Assembly: GCA_017938765.1 (NCBI GenBank) | Contig: JAGBAX010000005.1 | Location: forward strand, 1-64,000 | Direction of reading: 5' to 3' | Source: Alistipes sp. | GTDB taxonomy: Bacteria > Bacteroidota > Bacteroidia > Bacteroidales > Rikenellaceae | Length of the DNA: 64,000 bases | In this document: piece after piece, positions 6,810-16,402 of the stretch | How the letters are laid out: the number at the start of each line of letters is the position of its first letter | Numbering within the stretch: position 1 is the first letter of the stretch | Made by a program: the position numbers and the translations under genes | The notes under the pieces: model-generated | What the model was told of the DNA's origin: nothing | The model's input: the letters and a program-made list of their open reading frames with translations, nothing else | Databases searched by the model: none

Positions 6810-9800
6810 ATGGATATTTTATCAGGTATCATTAAATTTTTCTTCGGCAGCAAAGCCGATAAAGACCGCAAAGAGGTTGAACCTTACTTGCTTAAAATCA
6901 AGGAGATATATCCTAAAATCAAGGAGCTAACAAACGACGAACTCCGTGAGCGCACTGCCGCTCTGCGCCTTCAGATTGCCCAGTATATTGCTGCTGACGA
7001 GGCTCATATTGCCGAGCAGAAGGTTAAGTTAGAGAATCCAGAGATTTCAGTATCTGAAAAGGAGAAGATTGCTAAGGATATTGAGCATACCGAGACTGTC
7101 GTAAAGGATAAAATCCAGGATATTCTCAAGCAGATTCTGCCAGAGGCATTCGCCATTATGAAGGATACGGCTCGTCGTTTTGCCGAGAACGAGACAGTCG
7201 TTGTTACAGCAAACGACTTTGACCGCAATCTCGCTGCAGAGAAGGATTTTGTAACTATTGAGGATGACAAAGCTATCTACTCTACCCGTTGGACTGCTGG
7301 TGGTAATGACATCAAGTGGGATATGGTTCACTACGATGTTCAGCTCTTTGGTGGCGTTGTTCTGCACCTCGGTAAGATTGCCGAGATGGCAACTGGTGAG
7401 GGTAAGACTCTGGTAGCGACACTCCCAGTATTCCTTAATGCTCTTCCGGGCAAGGGTGTTCATATGGTGACTGTGAACGACTACTTGGCTCGCCGAGATG
7501 CTGAGTGGATGGGACCTCTCTATCAATTTCACGGTCTTTCAGTGGACTGTATTGACCTTCATCAGCCAAACTCTGCTGCCCGCCGTAAGGCATACATGGC
7601 AGATATCACTTTCGGTACAAACAATGAGTATGGCTTTGACTACCTGCGTGACAATATGGCATCAGCACCTGCTGACCTTGTGCAGCGCAAGCACAACTAT
7701 GCTATTGTGGATGAGGTCGACTCTGTGCTTATTGACGATGCGCGTACTCCGCTTATTATCTCTGGTCCAGTACCAAAGGGCGAGGATCAGCTCTTTGAGC
7801 AGTACTGCCCATCTATCCAGTACCTCTATGGCTTGCAGCGCGACTTTGTAACATCACTGCTTGCTGAGGCTCGTTCACTGGCCGCTGAGGGTAAGATGGA
7901 GGAGTGCGGATTGCTCACCTACCGTGCATATAAGGGTCTTCCAAAGTACAAGGCGTTGATTAAGTTCCTCTCTGAGCAGGGAATCAAGGTGCAGATGCAG
8001 AAGACCGAGAATATCTATATGGCAGACAACAACCGCCGTATGCCAGAGATTACAGATGAGCTATTCTTTGTTATTGACGAGAAGATGAACACCGTAGAGC
8101 TTACAGATAAGGGTCACGAGGTGCTCTCTCGTTACTTCAAGGAGGATGGTTTCTTCGTACTTCCAGATATCGGCGCCGAGATTGCAGAGCTTGAGGCCAA
8201 CAGCGAGCTTAGCCTTGAACAGAAGGCTCAGAAGAAGGATGAAATTATCAACGAGTACTCTACCAAGTCAGAGCGCGTACATACTGTACACCAACTTCTG
8301 AAGGCATACGCAATGTTCGAGAAGGATGTTGAGTATGTCGTTATGGACAACAAGGTAAAGATTGTAGATGAGCAGACAGGTCGTATTCTTGACGGTCGTC
8401 GCTACTCAGATGGTCTACATCAGGCTATTGAGGCAAAGGAGCGTGTTAAGGTTGAGGCTGCAACACAGACTTTTGCGACAATTACTCTGCAGAACTACTT
8501 CCGTATGTACAACAAGCTGGCAGGTATGACCGGTACTGCCGAGACTGAGTCTTCAGAGTTCTGGAACATCTACAAGCTTGACGTTGTAGTTATTCCGACA
8601 AATAAGCCAGTACAGCGTATTGACCAAGATGATGTCATCTACAAGACCAAGCGCGAGAAGTACAATGCCGTTATCGCAGAGATTGAGAGTCTTGTAAAGC
8701 AGGGTCGTCCAGTGCTTGTTGGTACAACATCTGTTGAGATTTCCGAGCTCTTGAGTCGTATGCTCAAGATTCGCGGTCTGAAGCACAATGTGCTTAATGC
8801 AAAGCAGCATCAGCTTGAGGCTCAGATTGTTGCTGAGGCAGGCCGTCCAGGTCAGATTACCATTGCAACAAATATGGCAGGTCGTGGTACCGATATTAAG
8901 CTTACACAGGAAGTTAAAGATGCGGGTGGTCTTGCCATTATCGGTACAGAACGCCACGAGTCTCGCCGTGTAGACCGTCAGCTTCGTGGACGAAGCGGTC
9001 GTCAGGGAGATCCAGGTTCAAGCCGCTTCTACGTCTCTTTTGAGGACGATTTGATGCGTCTGTTCGGCTCTGACCGTATCGCAGCAATGATGGACAAGAT
9101 GGGTATTCAAGAGGGTGAGGCCATTGAGTCTGGAATGATGTCAAAGGCTGTTGAGCGCGCGCAGAAGAAGGTTGAGGAGAACCACTTCGGTACTCGTAAG
9201 CGTCTGCTTGAGTATGATGACGTGATGAACTCACAGCGTGAAGTTATCTACACTCGTCGTCGTAACGCACTCTATGGCGAGCGTATTGAGATTGACCTCA
9301 ACAACCTTATGTGCGACTTCGCTGAGGCATTTATGAATGAGAACGAGGGTATAGACTTTGAGAGCTTCAGCTTTGAGCTTATCCGCGAGGTGGGTATGCA
9401 GCCATCGTTTACAGCAGAGCAGTATGAGAAGGCTAAGCGTGCAGAGATTATAGATATGATTGTCAGCGACTTGCAGGCACACTATGCTCGCCGTGCAAAG
9501 GCTGTTGCGGACACTGTTCGCCCAGTGATGACTCAGATTTACGAGCAGCGCAAGGATAACCTTGAGGGCAATATGTACTTCCCTCTGACAAACGGACATT
9601 TGGGCTACAACATCCCTGTAAGCCTTCAGAAGTGCAAGGATACAGATGGAGCCGAGATTTTCCGCGCCTTTACAAAGGTCGTTATGTTTACCATGATTGA
9701 CGACGCTTGGCGTGAGCACCTTCGCGAGATGGATGATCTGCGCCAGAGTGTTCAGAATGCATCATACGAGCAGAAGGACCCACTGCTTATATACAAGTTT

Positions 9801-10100
9801 GAGTCGTTCAACCTCTTTGCAAAGATGCTGGAGAAGATTAACCGCGATGTACTTGCGGTGCTCAATAAGGCTTATATCCCTGTTCAGCAGCAGAATCCAG
9901 AGGCAATTCAACGCGCACGTCAGCAGAAGGCTAAGGTTGATGTAAACAAGCTCCAGGCTTCTCGTATGGCAGCAGCGGCAGCAGCAGGCCAGGGCGATAA
10001 GAGCAAACCTGCACCAATTCACGTAGAGAAGAAGGTTGGCCGCAATGACCCTTGTCCATGCGGTAGTGGTAAGAAGTACAAGCACTGTCACGGTAAGTAG
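6810..10100 (+). CDS. secA: Preprotein translocase ATPase SecA
   Basis: The 1096-residue protein has all SecA parts: an N-terminal [11 protein letters not shown] helix, Walker A MATGEGKT (193-200), a DEVD box near residue 300 ([17 protein letters not shown]), [17 protein letters not shown] in NBD2, helical scaffold and wing domains, a flexible linker, and a C-terminal zinc-binding SEC-C tail [14 protein letters not shown]. It drives Sec-dependent export with SecYEG (secG lies at 54503-54862). It is longer than E. coli SecA because of insertions, including an acidic stretch around residues 440-490, as is usual in Bacteroidota. A dCMP deaminase gene follows 4 nt downstream. Confidence 0.98.
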   Translation: MDILSGIIKFFFGSKADKDRKEVEPYLLKIKEIYPKIKELTNDELRERTAALRLQIAQYIAADEAHIAEQKVKLENPEISVSEKEKIAKDIEHTETVVKDKIQDILKQILPEAFAIMKDTARRFAENETVVVTANDFDRNLAAEKDFVTIEDDKAIYSTRWTAGGNDIKWDMVHYDVQLFGGVVLHLGKIAEMATGEGKTLVATLPVFLNALPGKGVHMVTVNDYLARRDAEWMGPLYQFHGLSVDCIDLHQPNSAARRKAYMADITFGTNNEYGFDYLRDNMASAPADLVQRKHNYAIVDEVDSVLIDDARTPLIISGPVPKGEDQLFEQYCPSIQYLYGLQRDFVTSLLAEARSLAAEGKMEECGLLTYRAYKGLPKYKALIKFLSEQGIKVQMQKTENIYMADNNRRMPEITDELFFVIDEKMNTVELTDKGHEVLSRYFKEDGFFVLPDIGAEIAELEANSELSLEQKAQKKDEIINEYSTKSERVHTVHQLLKAYAMFEKDVEYVVMDNKVKIVDEQTGRILDGRRYSDGLHQAIEAKERVKVEAATQTFATITLQNYFRMYNKLAGMTGTAETESSEFWNIYKLDVVVIPTNKPVQRIDQDDVIYKTKREKYNAVIAEIESLVKQGRPVLVGTTSVEISELLSRMLKIRGLKHNVLNAKQHQLEAQIVAEAGRPGQITIATNMAGRGTDIKLTQEVKDAGGLAIIGTERHESRRVDRQLRGRSGRQGDPGSSRFYVSFEDDLMRLFGSDRIAAMMDKMGIQEGEAIESGMMSKAVERAQKKVEENHFGTRKRLLEYDDVMNSQREVIYTRRRNALYGERIEIDLNNLMCDFAEAFMNENEGIDFESFSFELIREVGMQPSFTAEQYEKAKRAEIIDMIVSDLQAHYARRAKAVADTVRPVMTQIYEQRKDNLEGNMYFPLTNGHLGYNIPVSLQKCKDTDGAEIFRAFTKVVMFTMIDDAWREHLREMDDLRQSVQNASYEQKDPLLIYKFESFNLFAKMLEKINRDVLAVLNKAYIPVQQQNPEAIQRARQQKAKVDVNKLQASRMAAAAAAGQGDKSKPAPIHVEKKVGRNDPCPCGSGKKYKHCHGK

Positions 10101-10104
10101 TAGT

Positions 10105-10533
10105 ATGGGATACGCAGAGCAAAAACAGCTTCAGTTAGATATTCGCTATCTTAAGATGGCACGAATTTGGGCAGAGAACTCCTACTGTGTTCGCCGCCAG
10201 GTTGGTGCGCTTATTGTCAAGGATAAGATGATTATCTCAGACGGCTACAATGGCACTCCATCAGGCTTTGAGAATATCTGCGAGGATGATATGGGACAGA
10301 CAAAACCATACGTTCTCCACGCAGAGGCCAACGCAATTACAAAGGTTGCAAAGAGCGCCAATAATTGCGACGGAGCAACGCTATACATCACCACTTCGCC
10401 CTGCATTGAGTGCGCAAAGCTGATTATTCAGGCGGGCATTAAACGCGTTGTCTATGGCGAGAAATACCGCTGCGAGGAGGGACTTGAGCTACTCAAGCGC
10501 GTCGGTATTGAGTGCGTTTTTGTTGAGTATTAG
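10105..10533 (+). CDS. Deoxycytidylate (dCMP) deaminase family protein
   Basis: The start is ATG 10105 (142 residues); the longer frame upstream overlaps the secA 3' end. Zinc-binding motifs HAEANAI and TTSPCIECAKLI are those of cytidine/deoxycytidylate deaminases, and GYNGTPSGFENICEDD with ALIVKDK is typical of dCMP deaminase (ComEB-like). The enzyme makes dUMP from dCMP for thymidylate synthesis in the cytosol. It lies 4 nt after secA and is followed by a terminator, so it is the last gene of the secA unit. Confidence 0.9.
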   Translation: MGYAEQKQLQLDIRYLKMARIWAENSYCVRRQVGALIVKDKMIISDGYNGTPSGFENICEDDMGQTKPYVLHAEANAITKVAKSANNCDGATLYITTSPCIECAKLIIQAGIKRVVYGEKYRCEEGLELLKRVGIECVFVEY

Positions 10534-10559
10534 TGTACTAAAGATATTAAACTTGCATC

Positions 10560-10587
10560 AAAACTGCTCCTATGGGCAGTTTTTTTT
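10560..10587 (+). terminator. Intrinsic terminator after the dCMP deaminase gene
   Basis: AAACTGC pairs with GCAGTTT around a short loop and is followed by a run of T to 10587. It ends the secA-dCMP deaminase transcript. Confidence 0.75.
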
Positions 10588-10620
10588 GTTAAAAAAGTCG
10601 TATTTTTCAGTAAAATTTTA

Positions 10621-10628
10621 TATCTTTG
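10621..10628 (+). promoter_or_regulatory. -7 box (TATCTTTG) for the sugar-nucleotide dehydratase gene
   Basis: TATCTTTG matches the Bacteroidota -7 consensus and lies 40 nt before the ATG at 10669. A TTTG -33 element at proper spacing is not evident. Confidence 0.5.
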
Positions 10629-10668
10629 TTCGTAAAAACATTTTCGCAAACAACCAAACTCAATATTT

Positions 10669-12588
10669 ATGTACAACATTATTGATTTAATCAAAAAATA
10701 CGCAATTGAGCGATACGTAAGTTCAGGTATTATTGCAATGATTGACATAATCATATCAACAATTGCAAGTATACTTACAATTGTAGTTGTAGAAGTAATA
10801 TTATCAAACATAAGCATATCTACACATACGGCTATCCAGTTGGTTATCAGTGCTATTATTGCTACACTTATTGGAGTGTTGGCAATGCGCACACATCGCA
10901 TAATTATCCGTCATAGCACAATCAGTGATATATGGAAATTAGCCATTGCAACTCTTATCAAAGAGATGTTTATTGCTATATGCGTCATTACATTACTGAA
11001 CTTTTATGAGCTAAATTTAGTAGTAATACTGATATTTGACTCGCTACTCACATTCTGCTTTTTTGTTTTGATGCGAATGGCAATGGTTGTAGTTTATGAT
11101 ACTATCAAGCACAACTTTATTTCAACCGACTTGCGCCGCAACATATTCATCTATGGTTCATCAGATAAATCTACAGCTCTCAAAGTGCGTCTTGAAAATT
11201 CGCCACACTATAAAGTTGTAGGATTTATCCAGTATGAGGCTTCTAGCGCAAACCTATCAGGACTCAAACTCTACCACTTTAAGGGCTCCTCAACTGAAGA
11301 TTTGGAGAAGTTCTTTGCTAACAGAGGTGTTAAGCACGTGCTCTTCCCAAACTATGATACACTCAAAGATGAAAGTGAGCGTCTAATCCCATTCTGCACA
11401 TCTCACAACATCAAGATTCTCGTAGCACCACCTATTGATGAAGCAATAGATGGAAATATACCACAATCTGCTATTCGTGAGATAAAGATTGAGGATTTGC
11501 TGGGCCGTGAAGAGATAAAAATCTCTATGAATGAGATTATTAGCAACTTCTCTGGCAAGACTGTTCTTGTTACAGGTGCTGCAGGTAGCATCGGCTCGGA
11601 GCTATGTCGCCAATTAACAGGCTTCGGAATCAGCAAGCTGGTTATGTTTGACAATGCCGAGACTCCAATGCACAATATCCGCCTCGAGCTTGAGGATAAA
11701 CACAAGAACCTACCAATCGTCCCTATTGTCGGAGATGTTCGCCAGCCTAATCGCCTTGAGTATGTCTTCTCTAAGCATAAGCCGCAGATTGTTTTCCACG
11801 CTGCAGCTTATAAGCACGTTCCGCTGATGGAGGAGAATCCTTGTGAGGCTGTTCTTGTCAATGTATTCGGCTCTCGTAATGTTGCCGACATGTGTATCAA
11901 GCACGGCGCAGAGATGATGGTGATGATTTCTACAGACAAGGCTGTCAATCCTACAAACATCATGGGTTGTACTAAACGCTTAGCTGAAATTTACGTCCAG
12001 TCATTAGGCACAGCTCTTGCAAATGGCAAGGTTGAGGGTAAGACAAAGTTTGTCACCACTCGTTTTGGTAATGTTTTAGGTAGCAATGGATCCGTAATTC
12101 CTCGCTTCCGTGAGCAGATTATCGCAGGTGGTCCTGTAACTGTTACACATCCAGAGATCACACGATTCTTTATGACCATTCCAGAGGCATGTCGTTTGGT
12201 AATGGAGGCGGCAACGATGAGTGGTGGTAATCAGATTTTCGTCTTTGACATGGGCGAAAGCGTAAAGATTGTCAAGCTTGCTGAACGAATGATAGAACTT
12301 GCAGGATTTAAGGTTGGCAGGGATATTGAAATTAAATTTACAGGTCTGCGTCCTGGAGAGAAACTCTATGAGGAGGTGCTCTCAAATAGCGAGAATACAA
12401 TTGAGACCGACCACGCCAAGATTCGCATTGCCAAGGTTCGCGAGTACGACTACAACGATGCAGCAGAGGGTGTTGATAAACTACGAGAGTTAGCTTATGA
12501 CGTCCAAATTATAGAGATGGTAAAACTCATGAAGCAAATAGTACCAGAGTTCAAGAGTCAAAACTCTGACTTTGCTAAACTTGATTAA
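10669..12588 (+). CDS. Polytopic nucleotide-sugar 4,6-dehydratase/epimerase (WbpM/CapD type)
   Basis: The 639-residue protein has four hydrophobic N-terminal segments (about residues 18-130), a CoA-binding-like region (IFIYGSSDKSTALKVRLE, about 160-180), and a C-terminal SDR domain with the Rossmann motif TGAAGSIGSELCRQ near residue 302 and STDKAVNPTNIMGCTKR near 425. In this large membrane family the usual catalytic Tyr of SDR enzymes is Met, as seen here. It probably acts on UDP-GlcNAc or a related sugar nucleotide in capsule, O-antigen or glycan synthesis at the inner membrane. No glycosyltransferases are nearby. The N-terminal half is AT-rich. The aminotransferase gene follows 11 nt later. 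Confidence 0.88.
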   Translation: MYNIIDLIKKYAIERYVSSGIIAMIDIIISTIASILTIVVVEVILSNISISTHTAIQLVISAIIATLIGVLAMRTHRIIIRHSTISDIWKLAIATLIKEMFIAICVITLLNFYELNLVVILIFDSLLTFCFFVLMRMAMVVVYDTIKHNFISTDLRRNIFIYGSSDKSTALKVRLENSPHYKVVGFIQYEASSANLSGLKLYHFKGSSTEDLEKFFANRGVKHVLFPNYDTLKDESERLIPFCTSHNIKILVAPPIDEAIDGNIPQSAIREIKIEDLLGREEIKISMNEIISNFSGKTVLVTGAAGSIGSELCRQLTGFGISKLVMFDNAETPMHNIRLELEDKHKNLPIVPIVGDVRQPNRLEYVFSKHKPQIVFHAAAYKHVPLMEENPCEAVLVNVFGSRNVADMCIKHGAEMMVMISTDKAVNPTNIMGCTKRLAEIYVQSLGTALANGKVEGKTKFVTTRFGNVLGSNGSVIPRFREQIIAGGPVTVTHPEITRFFMTIPEACRLVMEAATMSGGNQIFVFDMGESVKIVKLAERMIELAGFKVGRDIEIKFTGLRPGEKLYEEVLSNSENTIETDHAKIRIAKVREYDYNDAAEGVDKLRELAYDVQIIEMVKLMKQIVPEFKSQNSDFAKLD

Positions 12589-12599
12589 CAACAGAAAAT

Positions 12600-13805
12600 A
12601 TGCCAAAGATTTCAGAGAGAGCAGAGCTTATGCCTGCCTCGCCAATTAGACGATTAGCGCCTCTTGCGGAGGCTGCAAAACGTCGCGGTACGAAGGTCTA
12701 TCACCTCAATATTGGTCAGCCTGATATTGAGACGCCGCAGGAGGGATTAGAGGCTCTAAAACATATAGATCGCAAGATTCTTGAGTATAGTCCAAGTGAT
12801 GGCTTTTACTCATTTAGAGAGAAGCTTGTCGGTTATTACGACCAGTATCAAATTAAACTATCTCCAGATGATATAATCATCACTTCTGGAGGCTCTGAGG
12901 CTGTGCTATTTGCATTTATGTCCTGCCTTAACCCTGGCGACGAGATTATCGTTCCAGAGCCAGCATATGCGAACTATATGGCTTTCGCTATATCGGCAGG
13001 TGCGGTTATTCGCCCTATCACATCTACCATTGACGAGGGTTTTGCCCTTCCATCAATAGAGAAGTTTGAGGAGCTTATCAACGAGCGCACCAGAGGTATT
13101 CTTATCTGCAATCCTAACAACCCTACAGGTTACCTCTATACCCGCAAGGAGATGAATCGCATTCGCGACCTTGTAAAGAAGTATGATTTATTCCTCTTCT
13201 CCGATGAGGTATACCGCGAATTTATCTATACTGGCTCGCCATATATCTCGGCTTGTCATCTTGAGGGTATTGAGCAAAATGTAGTACTAATAGACTCTGT
13301 ATCAAAGCGTTACTCAGAGTGTGGAATCCGTATCGGAGCACTTATTACAAAGAATAAGACACTTAGAAACGCAGTGATGAAGTTCTGTCAGGCGCGCCTC
13401 AGCCCACCACTTCTGGGTCAGATTGTAGCTGAAGCCTCTTTAGATGCACCACGCTCGTATGCAATCCACACATACGAAGAGTATATTGAGCGCCGTAACT
13501 GTTTAATTGATGGACTTAATAAAATTGACGGCGTCTACTCCCCTATTCCGATGGGTGCATTTTATACCGTTGTGCGACTACCAATAGATGATAGCGACCG
13601 CTTCTGCGAGTGGTGTCTAACAGACTTTGAGTACGAGGGCGCAACAGTGATGCTTGCTCCAGCATCAGGCTTCTACTCCGAGAACGACCTGGGTCGCGAC
13701 GAGGTTCGTATCGCCTATGTATTAGATAAGGATGAGCTAAAGAAGGCCCTAATCATTCTCTCAAAAGCCCTTGAGGCCTACCCAGGAAGAAAAACCAACC
13801 GATAA
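12600..13805 (+). CDS. PLP-dependent class I/II aminotransferase (AspC-like)
   Basis: The 401-residue protein has fold-type I aminotransferase motifs: YHLNIGQPDIETP near residue 37, CNPNNPTGYLYT around 175, FSDEVYREF around 204 and the PLP-lysine motif DSVSKRYSECGIRIGA near residue 240. This is the family that includes aspartate and aromatic aminotransferases. The exact substrate cannot be read from sequence. It follows the dehydratase gene by 11 nt, so co-transcription is likely. An amino-sugar-forming role is possible but not supported by the class, because sugar aminotransferases belong to the DegT/ArnB group. Confidence 0.88.
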   Translation: MPKISERAELMPASPIRRLAPLAEAAKRRGTKVYHLNIGQPDIETPQEGLEALKHIDRKILEYSPSDGFYSFREKLVGYYDQYQIKLSPDDIIITSGGSEAVLFAFMSCLNPGDEIIVPEPAYANYMAFAISAGAVIRPITSTIDEGFALPSIEKFEELINERTRGILICNPNNPTGYLYTRKEMNRIRDLVKKYDLFLFSDEVYREFIYTGSPYISACHLEGIEQNVVLIDSVSKRYSECGIRIGALITKNKTLRNAVMKFCQARLSPPLLGQIVAEASLDAPRSYAIHTYEEYIERRNCLIDGLNKIDGVYSPIPMGAFYTVVRLPIDDSDRFCEWCLTDFEYEGATVMLAPASGFYSENDLGRDEVRIAYVLDKDELKKALIILSKALEAYPGRKTNR

Positions 13806-13827
13806 TTATGGTAGGTGCAGATAGACA

Positions 13828-13863
13828 AAAAGCAGTGGACAGTACAAGCTGTCCACTGCTTTT
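13828..13863. terminator. Bidirectional terminator between convergent genes
   Basis: A 12-bp perfect stem (13831-13842 with 13849-13860) is flanked by A-run and T-run, so it functions for both the aminotransferase transcript and the leftward lpxK-punA-ssb transcript. Confidence 0.88.
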
Positions 13864-13880
13864 ATGTCATAGTTCAACCG

Positions 13881-14393
13881 TTAGAATGGTAGATCATCGT
13901 CCTCAGCAGGGGCTGCAGGCTGAGGTGCTGGAGCAGGAGCGGGTGCTGGCTGAGGTGCTGGATACTGCGGAGCAGTGTACTGCGGCTCAGGCTGGCGCAC
14001 ATACTGTGGTGGCTGAGATGGCTGTCCATACTGCTGTGGCTGTGGCTGAGTTTGGTTTGACTCAGTGCGACGGCCAAGGAGTTTTAACTCCGATGCAGTA
14101 ATCTCTGTAACAAAGTGGCGCTGGCCATCATTACCCTGCCAATCACGGTAGTGAATAGAGCCCTCAACATATATCTGGCTACCCTTACGGACATACTTAT
14201 CTACCACATCAGCAAGACCGCGCCAGAAGATTACTGTATGCCACTCTGTCTGCTCTGTTGTCTCATTGGTCTGGCGATTATAAAAGCGCTCCGTAGTTGC
14301 AATGCGCACACGAGCAGTCTTAACGCCACTCTCAAGGCTTCTAACCTCAGGGTCGGCACCTACATTGCCGACAAGAATTACTTTGTTTATCAT
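13881..14393 (-). CDS. ssb: Single-stranded DNA-binding protein
   Basis: The 170-residue protein starts MINKVILVGNVGADPEVRS, the canonical SSB OB-fold N-terminus, with EWHTVIFWRGLADVVDKYVRKGSQIYVEG in the fold. A Gln/Pro/Ala-rich disordered linker (about 113-163) leads to the acidic tip DDDLPF that binds partner proteins. It protects ssDNA in replication and repair. Its ATG overlaps the punA stop codon by 4 nt (ATGA), which indicates translational coupling. Last gene of the lpxK-punA-ssb operon. Confidence 0.97.
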   Translation of the reverse strand: MINKVILVGNVGADPEVRSLESGVKTARVRIATTERFYNRQTNETTEQTEWHTVIFWRGLADVVDKYVRKGSQIYVEGSIHYRDWQGNDGQRHFVTEITASELKLLGRRTESNQTQPQPQQYGQPSQPPQYVRQPEPQYTAPQYPAPQPAPAPAPAPQPAAPAEDDDLPF

Positions 14394-15199
14394 TGATATA
14401 ACTGCTTTATTAACTCTACAAACAATTTACTCATGCGCTCACCTGCAAGTTTACCCTGAAGCTGAACATCCTCGTGGTCGCCCTTCTGGTCGCTAAGACC
14501 GCAGTTAGTAATAACAGACATTCCAAACACTGGCACGCCCATGTGGCGAGCAACAATAGTCTCAGGAACGGTGCTCATACCCACAGCATCGCCGCCAATA
14601 GCCTTGAAGTAACGGTACTCTGCCTGAGTTTCAAAAGTAGGACCTGTAGTTCCGACATAGACGCCATACTGAAGCTTAATATTAAGGTCATTAGCAATAT
14701 TTGTCGCCTTATCTCTTACTGCCTTGCAATAGCAGTCGTGCATATCTGGGAAGCGAGGTCCAAACTCAGCCATATTAGGTCCGATAAGTGGATTTGGCAG
14801 CAGGTTGATATGGTCTGTAATAACCATAAGGTCGCCAACGCAGAAAGAGGTATTTATTCCGCCACTTGCATTTGAGACAAAGAGATAATCAATACCCAAT
14901 TTCGCAAGCACACGCACTGGGAAGGTCACCTGCTTCATATCATATCCCTCGTAGTAGTGGAAGCGACCCTGCATAGCCACAACATTTACAGAGCCTACGG
15001 TACCAAAAATCAGTCGGCCGGCATGTCCCTCAACAGTTGAGACAGGCATATTTGGTATATCACCGTAAGGGATAGAATACTTAACATCAATATTCTCTAC
15101 AAAGCCACCTAAGCCCGTACCAAGAATAATGCCCACAGCGGGCTTAAACTCTGAAGTTGTGCCGTTAATAAAATTAACAGCCTCTAATATGCGTTCCAT
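14390..15199 (-). CDS. punA: Purine-nucleoside phosphorylase
   Basis: I choose ATG 15199 (269 residues), since upstream sequence overlaps lpxK. Motifs of trimeric PNP are present: VGIILGTGLGGF, VEGHAGRLIFGTV, MQGRFHYYEGY, SNASGGINTSF, GPTFETQAEYRY and GMSTVPETIVARHMG. It cleaves inosine and guanosine with phosphate in purine salvage. Its 5' end overlaps lpxK by 26 nt and its 3' end overlaps ssb by 4 nt. Confidence 0.95.
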   Translation of the reverse strand: MERILEAVNFINGTTSEFKPAVGIILGTGLGGFVENIDVKYSIPYGDIPNMPVSTVEGHAGRLIFGTVGSVNVVAMQGRFHYYEGYDMKQVTFPVRVLAKLGIDYLFVSNASGGINTSFCVGDLMVITDHINLLPNPLIGPNMAEFGPRFPDMHDCYCKAVRDKATNIANDLNIKLQYGVYVGTTGPTFETQAEYRYFKAIGGDAVGMSTVPETIVARHMGVPVFGMSVITNCGLSDQKGDHEDVQLQGKLAGERMSKLFVELIKQLYQ

Positions 15200-16262
15200 C
15201 GTTAAATCTTTTAATCTCTTTATCCAATAACTCATAGAGTGAATCCTCAACCTTGGCAGCACTGTCGTCAGTATTATATGGGATAAACTCCATGCCAATA
15301 CACTCATAGAAAATTCGGCCACGCAGTGACTCTGGCAGAGAATCTAAACTTGCGAGTTTTACGGCATCCTTTTCGGTAGTAATAATAAACGACGCCTCTG
15401 GGTTCTGCTCAAAGGCTGCTGTAAACAGCTCTACATCAGTATTGAGATAGTGATGATGGTCCTCAAAACCTATCTTATGCAACACACGATAGCGAGTAGC
15501 AAGCCCATCAAAGAACGAGTCGTTATTTCCGATACCAGATAGTGCAATAACCTTGCTATGCATTGGTAGCAGCACTGGAATACCATCCAGAGAACGAATA
15601 TCACGACAAGTAGGTCGTGTAAAATATGTTGCTTGAGAAGGCTTCTTCTTAAGCCCCGCAATCATAAGGCTCATATCGCGCTGAAGAGTATTCTGTGGAC
15701 ACTTTGTAAAGACAAAAATGTTTGCTCTATGCAGTGAATCCATACTGTCACGCAACTGACCCAGGGGCATAAAACTATCCTTATCAACTGGACGAGTATA
15801 GTCTATCATTACAATATTGATGTACGGCTTTACCCAACGGTGCTGGAAGCCATCGTCCATAATAATCAGATTGACATCCTCAAACTGCTGACGCAAGCGG
15901 TTGATACCCTCTACACGACGCTCACACACAACAACAGGAACCTGCGGAAACTTGCGCTTAATCTGCAATGGTTCATCGCCAACATCAATATAGCTGTCAA
16001 AAGCATCAACAACCTTATACCCCTTTGTCTTTCGCTTATAACCACGCGAGAGAACAGCAACACTATGGGTCTTAGAGAAGTGAGCTATCATAAGCTCCAC
16101 CATTGGAGTTTTGCCAGTACCACCAGCAGTAATATTACCTATGCAGACGATAGGAATATCGTACTGCACACCCTTTAATATATCTTTATCGAACAGCATA
16201 TTGCGTACGCGAATAACCATTCCGTACAATAGAGCCGCTATTTTTTGCAAGAACATTTTCAT
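15174..16262 (-). CDS. lpxK: Tetraacyldisaccharide 4'-kinase
   Basis: The start at ATG 16262 (362 residues) gives MKMFLQKIAALLYGMVIRVRN, the typical membrane-associated N-terminus. An in-frame TTG at 16280 lies only 4 nt from the -7 box and is less likely. A P-loop NITAGGTGKTPMVE lies around residues 47-59, followed by LSRGYKRKTKGY, IIMDDGFQHR and a C-terminal TTEKDAVKL. LpxK phosphorylates the lipid A disaccharide to lipid IVA. With lptD and lptE in the window it shows an LPS/LOS-bearing outer membrane. Confidence 0.95.
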   Translation of the reverse strand: MKMFLQKIAALLYGMVIRVRNMLFDKDILKGVQYDIPIVCIGNITAGGTGKTPMVELMIAHFSKTHSVAVLSRGYKRKTKGYKVVDAFDSYIDVGDEPLQIKRKFPQVPVVVCERRVEGINRLRQQFEDVNLIIMDDGFQHRWVKPYINIVMIDYTRPVDKDSFMPLGQLRDSMDSLHRANIFVFTKCPQNTLQRDMSLMIAGLKKKPSQATYFTRPTCRDIRSLDGIPVLLPMHSKVIALSGIGNNDSFFDGLATRYRVLHKIGFEDHHHYLNTDVELFTAAFEQNPEASFIITTEKDAVKLASLDSLPESLRGRIFYECIGMEFIPYNTDDSAAKVEDSLYELLDKEIKRFNDGTHIRGC

Positions 16263-16284
16263 ATACACAATATCTTTCAACTTT

Positions 16285-16315
16285 CAAAGTTAATCAAAAA
16301 ATTTCATATTACAAC
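16285..16315 (-). promoter_or_regulatory. Promoter of the lpxK-punA-ssb operon
   Basis: On the minus strand a TAACTTTG -7 box (16285-16292) is preceded after 19 bp by GTTG (16312-16315), close to the TTTG -33 element. The leader to ATG 16262 would be about 18 nt. Confidence 0.6.
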
Positions 16316-16388
16316 CCTTCAAAGTGATTTAAATATAATTTTTCATAAAAAACGAAGTTTTTTTTATAGATTATAAAGCCATTTTTAT

Positions 16389-16396
16389 TACCTTTG
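16389..16396 (+). promoter_or_regulatory. -7 box (TACCTTTG) abutting the M23 gene start
   Basis: TACCTTTG matches the Bacteroidota -7 consensus and ends 6 nt before ATG 16403. A TTG at 16394 that would extend the reading frame lies inside this box, which argues against it as a start. Confidence 0.6.
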
Positions 16397-16402
16397 CACA
16401 TT

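Noticed and set aside
13874-14101. Open frames on both sides of the ssb gene, rich in Gln, Ala and Val
   Set aside because: They are shadows of the Pro/Gln/Ala repeat linker of SSB in other frames, with no family motif or start signal.
16263-16280. In-frame TTG start for lpxK at 16280
   Set aside because: ATG 16262 gives the usual LpxK N-terminus, and the TTG start would add an unmatched peptide.
16394-16402. In-frame TTG extension of the M23 gene
   Set aside because: The TTG lies inside the TACCTTTG promoter box and the extension spoils the lipoprotein signal; ATG 16403 is preferred.
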